A stretch of DNA of 8,051 nt, taken from assembly GCA_027046525.1 (NCBI GenBank), contig JALTYD010000280.1, forward strand, positions 1-8,051, given 5' to 3'. Both the position numbers and the translations under genes were made by a program. Each line of letters opens with the position of its first letter. Positions within the stretch are counted from its first letter, which is position 1. The stretch comes from Pyrodictiaceae archaeon. Its GTDB lineage: Archaea; Thermoproteota; Thermoprotei_A; Sulfolobales; Pyrodictiaceae. Shown one piece after another: positions 1-5,386 of this stretch. Below the pieces are notes generated by a model. The model saw only the letters and a list, made by a program, of their open reading frames with translations, ran no database searches and was not told the origin of the DNA.

Positions 1-17
1 CTCTGCGAGGAATCCTT

Positions 18-1190
18 ATGCCAGCGAATTTGCCTCCTGAAGCATACGCTAAACTAGCTAGATACTCAGAAGCGAGAAGCATAGAAGAGAAAGTAAAGGC
101 TTTAGAGGAGTTTATCTCAGCAGGGCCTAAGCATAAAGGCGCTGAGAATCTACTTCTCTGGGCTCGTAAAAGACTATCTGAACTCAAAGAAGAACTAGAA
201 GAGCAACGTCGACGGAAAAAAAGCGGTACTGGGCCTCGGATATTCATAGAAAAAGAAGGAGCTGCACAAATAGCAGTAATAGGTCCACCTAATACAGGAA
301 AGAGCTCACTTTTAAGCACATTAACAGGCGCAAAAACAAGAGTAGCTGATTATCCATTTACTACGAATCTACCAGTACCTGGAATGCTTAGATACGAGGA
401 CATCTACTTCCAGCTTATAGATACTCCTCCAATTTCTAAAACAACACCTATATATGTTACAAAAGTATCAGGCATCGTTAGAAATGCAGATGCAGTAATT
501 ATAGTCTTGTCCTTAGAAGACGATCCTCTTAACCAGTACTTAGAGATTAGAGATCTTTTACTCCAACATGGTATATACATAGAGAAACCTAGAGGCATCG
601 TCAGAATAGAGAAAAAAGGAGAAGGTATATCGTTCTCTGGATCTGGCAGAATAATCGATGGCACATTTAGAGATGTTGAACTACTACTATCCAAATATAG
701 AATATATAGAGCACAGATATACATAGAGGGAGAAGTTTCACTCAGCGATGTGGAACTAGCAATTATTAGAAACTATATATATAAGCCTACTATAGTACTA
801 GCGAATAAGATAGATCTCCCAGGCTCTGTAGAGAAATATAAACAATTATACTCTTATCTTAAATCTCACCAAGATAAATCAGTATGGCTTATACCTATTT
901 CTGTAAAGAAAATGATAAACCTGGATAGGCTAGGTGAAATACTATTTAGAAAACTTGGGATAATTAGAGTTTATACTAAAAAGCCTAACAGTGAGCCTAG
1001 TAAGACCCCTCTAACATTACCTAAAGGATCTACAGTCAGAGACCTAGCTGAGAAAATCCACGGTGATATGCTCGAATACTTCCAATATGCAAAGATATGG
1101 GGTCCATCAGCAAAATACCCAGGAGAACGTGTAGGTCTAGACCATTTACTTGAGGATGGCGATATAGTAGAAATACATTCTAGGAAGTAA
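18..1190 (+). CDS. DRG/OBG-type GTP-binding protein with TGS domain
   Basis: A 390-residue GTPase of the DRG/OBG group; relatives bind ribosomes or RNA and act in translation or growth control in the cytoplasm, but the exact archaeal role is unknown. The N-terminal charged helices (about 1-70) match the DRG start. Then come G1 GPPNTGKSS (89-97), a switch I region with DYPFTT (111-116), G3 DTPP (135-138, proline where the canonical DxxG has glycine), G4 NKID (263-266), a G5-like ISVKK (294-298) and a C-terminal TGS domain (about 316-388). The segment 185-240 looks like the S5D2L insert seen in DRG proteins. The ATG at 18 is preceded by GAGG at 7-10, and MPANLPPEA fits the family's N terminus; the frame is open to the window edge, so a longer form cannot be formally excluded. 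It is probably co-transcribed with the CitG-like gene 20 bases downstream. Confidence 0.93.
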   Translation: MPANLPPEAYAKLARYSEARSIEEKVKALEEFISAGPKHKGAENLLLWARKRLSELKEELEEQRRRKKSGTGPRIFIEKEGAAQIAVIGPPNTGKSSLLSTLTGAKTRVADYPFTTNLPVPGMLRYEDIYFQLIDTPPISKTTPIYVTKVSGIVRNADAVIIVLSLEDDPLNQYLEIRDLLLQHGIYIEKPRGIVRIEKKGEGISFSGSGRIIDGTFRDVELLLSKYRIYRAQIYIEGEVSLSDVELAIIRNYIYKPTIVLANKIDLPGSVEKYKQLYSYLKSHQDKSVWLIPISVKKMINLDRLGEILFRKLGIIRVYTKKPNSEPSKTPLTLPKGSTVRDLAEKIHGDMLEYFQYAKIWGPSAKYPGERVGLDHLLEDGDIVEIHSRK

Positions 1191-1210
1191 CAGCTCCCTA
1201 GGTTACCCAC

Positions 1211-2116
1211 ATGTATAGTTTAAAGAATGGAGATAAAGATACAACGAATATCTGTAAAAAAATAGCTAGTGCATGCTCTTCAGCTCTTACAACTGATGTA
1301 CTAGTCCCACGACCCGGTCTCTCATCAATTAAACAGCCAAGAACAGATCTAGACCCTCTATCAATACTATACACTTCTCCAATAGGCTATGAAGTATGTC
1401 TATGTAGTTGTATTGATCCAGATAACTGGGTGAAATGCTGGTTTAATGGAGTAAAAGAAATGTCTAGGCTATGGGGAAATACTGGTTTAGGCTCATTATT
1501 TCTCCTATCATTACACTCAGCATCTACAATTTTAGCATTAAGTAAAGGTCTCAATAGTATAGAAAATGTAATGGGCTTCTCACAAGAGCTGATAGAAATT
1601 TCAGGAGTAGAGGGAGCTGTATTATTCTATAAAGCTCTTAGCATGTTAAACCCAAGTTACCTCTACAAGATATCTTGGAGTGGACTCCCCGATGCATCAA
1701 ATACTAGTAGCTGGTTTGAAGTCTACGAGAAATCTATTACATTACGAGAACTACTAGACCTAGCGTCTATCTATGATCCAGTATCTCGAGATGCTATAAG
1801 GCAATTCTCAATAAGTCTCGGAATAGCTTATCCACTTATAGTAGAAAAATATCCCTGTATTGAATCTGGTGTAAAAAATGCAACACATACTACTCTTCTA
1901 CTCGAAGGCGATCTATTGCTAAGGAGAAAGACACAATACAAATATTATCTAGTGAAGAAATACAATGAAGATAGTAGAACATACAGTACTCTATCTAAGC
2001 TAGAAGCAGGTCCTGGCTCTATTGCAGATATTGTAATTAATGCACTCTTTAGAGTATTATTTGAAAGAGTATTCAGTACCAAGACCAGTAGCTATAACCC
2101 ACCGAAACTCTGCTGA
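1211..2116 (+). CDS. CitG/MdcB-family (triphosphoribosyl-dephospho-CoA synthase-like) protein
   Basis: A 301-residue protein that I assign to the CitG/MdcB family (COG1767). Known members join the ribosyl triphosphate of ATP to dephospho-CoA to make the prosthetic-group precursor of citrate or malonate lyase acyl carrier proteins. Matching motifs are PRPG (33-36, family PKPG), GNTGLG (89-94, E. coli CitG has GVNTHKG), THTTLL followed by GDLLLRRK (225-240), and GPGSIADIVINALF (267-280, CitG SPGGSADLLILTWF). The family's AHxDM segment after PKPG reads PRTDL here, so the histidine is missing. Length is near the family norm. ATG 1211 is the first start after an in-frame TAG at 1199-1201; a weak AGGT lies 7 bases ahead. 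No lyase subunit or acyl carrier gene is visible, so the product and substrate in this organism are unknown. Family call is fairly sure, activity is not. Confidence 0.75.
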   Translation: MYSLKNGDKDTTNICKKIASACSSALTTDVLVPRPGLSSIKQPRTDLDPLSILYTSPIGYEVCLCSCIDPDNWVKCWFNGVKEMSRLWGNTGLGSLFLLSLHSASTILALSKGLNSIENVMGFSQELIEISGVEGAVLFYKALSMLNPSYLYKISWSGLPDASNTSSWFEVYEKSITLRELLDLASIYDPVSRDAIRQFSISLGIAYPLIVEKYPCIESGVKNATHTTLLLEGDLLLRRKTQYKYYLVKKYNEDSRTYSTLSKLEAGPGSIADIVINALFRVLFERVFSTKTSSYNPPKLC

Positions 2117-2125
2117 TCCTTTGCG

Positions 2126-2596
2126 TTATACACGTAGATGTCTATTAAGAAACCTCGATACCATAAATGGTAGTATTATCATAGTAATATAACCTACTAT
2201 ACCAGCTCCTCTAAGAGGGTATTCTTCTTCGACAAGAAGTTCTTCATCAAGCTTATTTTGTTCTATTAGCATTTTCATAGAACATTCTTTGTAAAGGTTA
2301 ATAAGCGCCTTAATAATGAAAGAAGCTGCAATAGGTGCAACTATACTAGTAGCGATAGATGTATAGTAGCCAAGTAATGGTCTCTCACTGGGTTCTCTTT
2401 CTCTTAGTTTCCTTTGGCAACTATGATTCACCAAAGTATATATAATTGAACATGGAGTAGATGCAAAAAGCCCCGATAAAAGCCATAAGTATAATGCGTC
2501 TAATTCTCCATAGAGAAGGAGTATTATTGAGAAATAGAAGGAGAGTACAGATAGTAGTGATGAGAATACTGCTATTTTTCTCATAGTGGCTTGCAA
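2126..2596 (-). CDS. Hypothetical four-helix integral membrane protein
   Basis: I do not recognise this 156-residue protein. Hydrophobic segments at about 8-29, 33-57, 75-101 and 130-149 suggest four membrane helices. They are separated by a charged loop (60-73, QRKLREREPSER) and a longer acidic loop (103-128, including the run DEELLVEEEYP). The tail is basic (NRHLRV). There are no histidine-kinase, transporter or protease motifs. The TTG start directly abuts the TAG of the preceding gene (TAGTTG); a GGGGGT purine tract about 8 bases ahead of the TTG supports it, while ATG at codon 5 is the alternative. The abutting genes suggest translational coupling with the small helical protein, and the two may form a complex at the membrane (inference). 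The 3' end lies 9 bases from the stop of the convergent CitG-like gene. Confidence 0.7.
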   Translation of the reverse strand: MQATMRKIAVFSSLLSVLSFYFSIILLLYGELDALYLWLLSGLFASTPCSIIYTLVNHSCQRKLREREPSERPLLGYYTSIATSIVAPIAASFIIKALINLYKECSMKMLIEQNKLDEELLVEEEYPLRGAGIVGYITMIILPFMVSRFLNRHLRV

Positions 2597-2830
2597 CTAG
2601 TTGGACCCCCTAGTGAATGTATTTCTAATTCTTACAAGATTGTCTCTAAGCATTACTACAAGGCTATATAGCTGGTATATAGAACCTGCTGATGGTACTT
2701 CATTGCTATCTATATGTGTAGCTATAGAACCTATTGCTGCTTCTATCCTATCAAGTATTTCTACTGATTGATCAATTAGTTTTAGAATTTCTTCTAGATT
2801 AGTAGTATAGTCTTCTTCCAAAAAAGACAC
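2597..2830 (-). CDS. Small helical (coiled-coil-like) hypothetical protein
   Basis: An unrecognised acidic protein of 77 residues. Residues about 10-40 (start EDYTTNLEEILKLID) and 50-70 (YQLYSLVVMLRDNLVRIRN) show heptad-like spacing of Leu, Ile and Val, so two amphipathic helices joined by a short loop (42-49, SNEVPSAG) are likely. There is no membrane segment, signal peptide, zinc motif or DNA-binding motif. The GTG start at 2830 is the first possible start after an in-frame TAA six bases upstream; I see no purine-rich ribosome site in front of it, so initiation may depend on the upstream gene, which ends 31 bases earlier. Its stop abuts the start of the membrane-protein gene. Retention of a clean reading frame between two operon partners is the main support for it being real. 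Confidence 0.65.
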   Translation of the reverse strand: MSFLEEDYTTNLEEILKLIDQSVEILDRIEAAIGSIATHIDSNEVPSAGSIYQLYSLVVMLRDNLVRIRNTFTRGSN

Positions 2831-2861
2831 CGTTTATTTATGACATTATCTCTGTAGCAAC

Positions 2862-3662
2862 TTATAGTCTTCTTAGTTCAGCTTTACTTTTCATTCTCTC
2901 TACATGTAATGCAATTGCCTCAAGAAGAGGTTTTACTAGATCGTCTATGACATCGAGGACTTTTTTCCTAAGCTCTCTACTGGTTTCTTCTTCTAGTTCT
3001 TCGCCATTAAGCCATGAAGTCCTTTCTACACCTTTTGGAAAACTAGAGTCGACTATTAGTATTGATACAGAGTTGAGCTTTTTAATCATAGATAGTGTGT
3101 ATAGAGTTGCTGTTGTCATATCAACTGCTTGTGCAAGTTTTCCATATAGTCTAATATGTTGTTCTATAAACTGTTCTCCAAGGTAGTATATATCTGTAGT
3201 CCATACTATTGCATTAATAGGCTCTATACCATATGTCTCTAACGAGTTTTGGATATGTCTCATGAGTTCATAATCGGGAATAGCTGGTACTTCGCATGGT
3301 TCATATGCACGCGATATGCTATCTGCTCTTATCGCGCCAGGTGCAATTATGATTGAACCTATCCCTATGCTAGGCGAGAGGGCAAATGCGGAGTCCAAGT
3401 TGATAATTGCTCTAACACCTACTCGTGCTAATTCTTCGACAAGTATAGCTAGAGCGGAGGCTCCTATAGGATGTAGAGCTACACTAACTTTGTTTCTATA
3501 GATAGTACCTGTTGCTAGTTTAAACCCTGGTTTACCTTCTCTCTCTACGTATTCTTGTAGGTAGCTTTTAGCTCTCTCGTAAACTTCCTCTATACTCGTA
3601 ACTAGTGTATGTGTTGAAACATCCTCTTTAGCTACTTTTGTAAAGGGTTGAATCTTAGGCAA
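2862..3662 (-). CDS. Nucleoside phosphorylase family 1 (uridine phosphorylase-like) protein, active site probably lost
   Basis: A 266-residue protein with the family-1 nucleoside phosphorylase (PNP/UDP) fold. Landmarks are IGASALAILVEEL (66-78), INLDSAFALSPSIGIG (87-102), PGAIRADSISRAYEP (108-122), PAIPDYEL (126-133), TTDIYYLGEQF (155-165) and AVDMTTATL (179-187). Active enzymes cleave nucleosides with phosphate. Compared from memory with E. coli uridine phosphorylase, the phosphate-binding Arg30, Arg48 and Arg91 and the GTTG loop are replaced (loop is LDSAFA), Glu198 of MES/TA is Thr (MTTA), and uracil-binding Gln166/Arg168 become Glu/Phe. The fold is therefore clear, but phosphorolysis is doubtful. 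The TTG start at 3662 follows an in-frame TAG by nine bases and has GAGAGG just upstream. It leads the minus-strand cluster and is divergent from the pyruvoyl decarboxylase gene. Fold call sure; function open. Confidence 0.85.
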   Translation of the reverse strand: MPKIQPFTKVAKEDVSTHTLVTSIEEVYERAKSYLQEYVEREGKPGFKLATGTIYRNKVSVALHPIGASALAILVEELARVGVRAIINLDSAFALSPSIGIGSIIIAPGAIRADSISRAYEPCEVPAIPDYELMRHIQNSLETYGIEPINAIVWTTDIYYLGEQFIEQHIRLYGKLAQAVDMTTATLYTLSMIKKLNSVSILIVDSSFPKGVERTSWLNGEELEEETSRELRKKVLDVIDDLVKPLLEAIALHVERMKSKAELRRL

Positions 3663-3685
3663 TCTTCTTCCTCTCTACCCAATTG

Positions 3686-3720
3686 TGGATAAAATTGTTA
3701 CAACACACCCCTTATCAAAT
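3686..3720 (-). promoter_or_regulatory. Possible promoter region for the nucleoside-phosphorylase-like cluster
   Basis: On the minus strand this AT-rich stretch holds two box A-like sequences, ATTTGATAAG (3720-3711) and AATTTTATC (3696-3688). The first would place transcription start near 3690 and keep the GAGAGG ribosome site in the mRNA; the second would give an almost leaderless message. A short direct repeat AATTGT (3681-3686 and 3694-3699) lies alongside and could be an operator. This is placement by position and composition only. Confidence 0.25.
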
Positions 3721-3763
3721 CTAACTCTCAGTAGTGACGTAACCCTAAAAAGAGGGGGGTAAT

Positions 3764-3771
3764 CTTTAAAG
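3764..3771 (+). promoter_or_regulatory. Possible box A (TATA) of the decarboxylase gene
   Basis: CTTTAAAG is a good archaeal TATA-like element. A start about 25 bases downstream, near 3793, would give a leader of about 14 bases that just includes the ribosome site at 3795. CCTAAAAAG at 3744-3752 is an alternative that would give a longer leader. Confidence 0.35.
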
Positions 3772-3794
3772 GTTTTCAATGACCCCCTACCCCC

Positions 3795-3801
3795 GGGTGA
3801 T
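3795..3801 (+). promoter_or_regulatory. Ribosome binding site of the decarboxylase gene
   Basis: GGGTGAT resembles the GGAGGTGAT complement of the archaeal 16S rRNA 3' end and lies 5 bases before the ATG at 3807, fixing that start. It is directly preceded by two ACCCCC tracts (3782-3787, 3789-3794) that could pair with its GGGT. Confidence 0.65.
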
Positions 3802-3806
3802 GTTCT

Positions 3807-4208
3807 ATGAGTAGAATAGAATACAGTATTAATGCTATACGCTCGGCGACAAGTACAGAGGCTCCAAGAGTATACGGTAGGCATGTATTTGGCAATCTTT
3901 ATGACTGCGATGTAAACATACTAAGTAATGAAGAGAAGCTCAGAGAAACTGTTATTGAGGCTGCAAAAATAGGCAATATGACGTTACTCGATGTAAAGAG
4001 TTGGAGAATAGGATACGGTGTTAGTGTAGTTGCAGTAGTACTCGAAAGCCACATTACGATACATACATGGCCTGAATATGGGTTTGCAACAGTAGATGTC
4101 TATAGCTGTGGTATGCACACTAACCCTGATGAAGCCTTCAATTACATAGTCAACGTACTGAAGCCAAAACGCGTTGAAAAGAAGGTGACAGAAAGACATT
4201 TGGAATAG
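3807..4208 (+). CDS. speH: Pyruvoyl-dependent S-adenosylmethionine / arginine decarboxylase proenzyme
   Basis: A 133-residue self-cleaving proenzyme of the prokaryotic AdoMet decarboxylase family, a cytoplasmic polyamine-pathway enzyme. The cleavage motif LESH places the scissile bond at Glu80-Ser81; Ser81 becomes the pyruvoyl group. His86 (in HTWPEYG) and Cys101 (in YSCG) sit 5 and 20 residues after the serine, as in the Thermotoga maritima enzyme (Ser63, His68, Cys83), so the protein should process and be active. The core begins at [12 protein letters not shown] (24-35) after an extension of about 23 residues, and the tail ends [14 protein letters not shown]. In crenarchaea a paralogue of this family decarboxylates arginine to agmatine; the long N terminus and the [10 protein letters not shown] segment make that activity quite possible here. 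The gene symbol reflects the family only. Start set by GGGTGAT five bases upstream. It is followed by a strong hairpin. Confidence 0.9.
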   Translation: MSRIEYSINAIRSATSTEAPRVYGRHVFGNLYDCDVNILSNEEKLRETVIEAAKIGNMTLLDVKSWRIGYGVSVVAVVLESHITIHTWPEYGFATVDVYSCGMHTNPDEAFNYIVNVLKPKRVEKKVTERHLE

Positions 4209-4211
4209 TAG

Positions 4212-4234
4212 AGAGGGGGCTACAAGCCCCCTCT
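4212..4234. terminator. Perfect 10-bp GC-rich hairpin between convergent genes
   Basis: AGAGGGGGCT (4212-4221), loop ACA, AGCCCCCTCT (4225-4234) form a perfect stem. It starts 3 bases after the decarboxylase stop and lies 38 bases past the end of the opposing amidohydrolase-like gene, so it can mark both 3' ends. No T-run follows on the plus strand, unlike a bacterial intrinsic terminator or the T-tract sites typical of archaea; it may instead protect mRNA 3' ends or block read-through. The structure is certain, the role is inferred. Confidence 0.6.
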
Positions 4235-4272
4235 AACGAAATAGATACTCATAGTAAAATCTTATTGCTAGT

Positions 4273-5301
4273 CTAGAATATCTTTTCAGCTTCTTCGAAA
4301 ACTTTTCTCCCTAAGAGTAAATGTTCTCCTCCATCTATGACAACTTCGTTGCTAACTATTAGTGTCTCGACGTTAGGTCTTGTTGGTCCAAGTGAAGAGA
4401 TGAAGACATAGTCTTTAGAGGGTATCCAACTAGGAGGCTCTCTAATATTAATTACAGCTACATGGGCACTTTTCCCCCTTTTCATGGGCTGGTAGTCATT
4501 TTCAAAGAATTTATGAATACTAGTAGTAAGTTCATTGAATAGCTTAGTAGCATTAGACGAAGCATAATAGTTACTCAGCAGAAACCATGGATTAACTCTC
4601 CTGATCGAAAGTGGTGCATAAATACTTCCTTCAATCCCATTGCTAATCTCTATTTTTTTCTTGAAAGGCTTTGTGAATTCAACAATATGGTAATCTTCGT
4701 CAATATATACAACTAGTCTAGCGTTAACTTTTATCTCCTCTAAACTAGCATTAAGTTCTTCTCTGCATATAAGTAGGCCGTATGGTGTATCTCTAGGTGC
4801 TTTATCTGTGCTGAGATATTTGTCTAAATATTCCAGCTTTATATTTTTACCTAGTCTACATCCCAGTGGAATAAGTACTATGACGTCGAGACCAGCATCT
4901 TGTGAGGCTTTGAGTACTTGTTTAGGGTGTGGGGAAACTAGGATTATTCTAGTAAAGGCATTCATAGCAAGCTCATATAGTGTAGCTATTGCTAGATAAT
5001 ATGATTGATCTTCAGTAAGTTTGTTTATACTATCTGCTAGATCTCCTCCCAGAACATCTCCGGGATGATGAGTACTAAAACCTTTGAAAAGATATGTTTC
5101 GGGTACTATGAGACCTATTCCGAATCCAGGTATAGCTAGTCTACCTCTACCTCCTACAATAAGATCAACTATTTTTTCTTCATCTGTAGGCTCTCCTTCT
5201 TTAATAGACTCGATATAGCCATTCTCTATTAGAATAAAACCTGGACCCTCTACTTTTCCTTCCCCGTCCAAGTAGAATATATCTGCTACTAGTATCTTCA
5301 T
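4273..5301 (-). CDS. Amidohydrolase-like protein lacking the HxH metal motif
   Basis: A 342-residue protein with the frame of an amidohydrolase-superfamily enzyme. The N-terminal half of the beta-sandwich is seen as GPGFILIENGYIESIKEG (19-36) and LAIPGF (55-60), the counterpart of the usual VIPGFIDxHxH. The closing half is MKRGKSAHVAVINIREPP (273-290, compare xGK.ADLVVLD) and VETLIVSNEVVIDGG (311-325). After PGF the sequence is GIGLIVPE, so both metal-binding histidines are absent; the only nearby pair is His78-His79. At 342 residues it is shorter than typical 400-480-residue deaminases of this group such as MTA/SAH or guanine deaminase. Hydrolytic activity is therefore doubtful. ATG start with GGGG five to six bases upstream. 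It follows the DUF1152 gene on the same strand after 85 bases. Superfamily relation is fairly sure; function unknown. Confidence 0.75.
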   Translation of the reverse strand: MKILVADIFYLDGEGKVEGPGFILIENGYIESIKEGEPTDEEKIVDLIVGGRGRLAIPGFGIGLIVPETYLFKGFSTHHPGDVLGGDLADSINKLTEDQSYYLAIATLYELAMNAFTRIILVSPHPKQVLKASQDAGLDVIVLIPLGCRLGKNIKLEYLDKYLSTDKAPRDTPYGLLICREELNASLEEIKVNARLVVYIDEDYHIVEFTKPFKKKIEISNGIEGSIYAPLSIRRVNPWFLLSNYYASSNATKLFNELTTSIHKFFENDYQPMKRGKSAHVAVINIREPPSWIPSKDYVFISSLGPTRPNVETLIVSNEVVIDGGEHLLLGRKVFEEAEKIF

Positions 5302-5339
5302 AGATTACCCCGCTCTTCGTAGACTATACTATCCTCTTA

Positions 5340-5353
5340 TTAGACTTTTAGGC
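5340..5353 (-). promoter_or_regulatory. Possible box A of the amidohydrolase-like gene
   Basis: Read on the minus strand, GCCTAAAAGTCTAA lies 39-52 bases before the ATG at 5301. A start about 25 bases downstream would leave a leader of roughly 20 bases containing the GGGG ribosome site. A near copy (12 of 14 bases) sits at 5379-5392 over the end of the DUF1152 gene, so it may also be just a repeat. Confidence 0.25.
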
Positions 5354-5386
5354 AATGAAGAACCAGCTGTATACTTCCTTAGTCTT

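Noticed and set aside
2..40. Possible 3' end of an upstream gene overlapping the GTPase start (plus strand, stop TGA at 38-40)
   Set aside because: Only 12 codons are visible and nothing in them is recognisable, so it cannot be told from a chance open frame.
404..724. Open frame of 106 codons on the minus strand inside the GTPase gene
   Set aside because: It is antisense to conserved GTPase coding sequence and shows no family motif; the same applies to the minus-strand frames at 971-1210, 3984-4199 and 7519-7707.
2947..3501. Plus-strand open frames opposite the phosphorylase-like gene
   Set aside because: They are composition shadows rich in Ser and low-complexity runs, with no plausible starts or conserved motifs; the same holds for 4808-4999, 5478-5813 and 5914-6096.
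3795..3801. Reading the leader G/C tracts as a known riboswitch
   Set aside because: The leader is too short and does not show any SAM or other aptamer architecture that I know; only simple alternative pairing can be supported.
3675..3884. Minus-strand frame of 69 codons across the divergent spacer
   Set aside because: It covers both the promoter region and the start of the decarboxylase gene on the other strand, and the translation has no recognisable features.
5058..5125. Possible C/D box small RNA from an ATGATGA box C-like sequence
   Set aside because: No CTGA box D follows at a suitable distance and the stretch is inside the amidohydrolase-like coding region.
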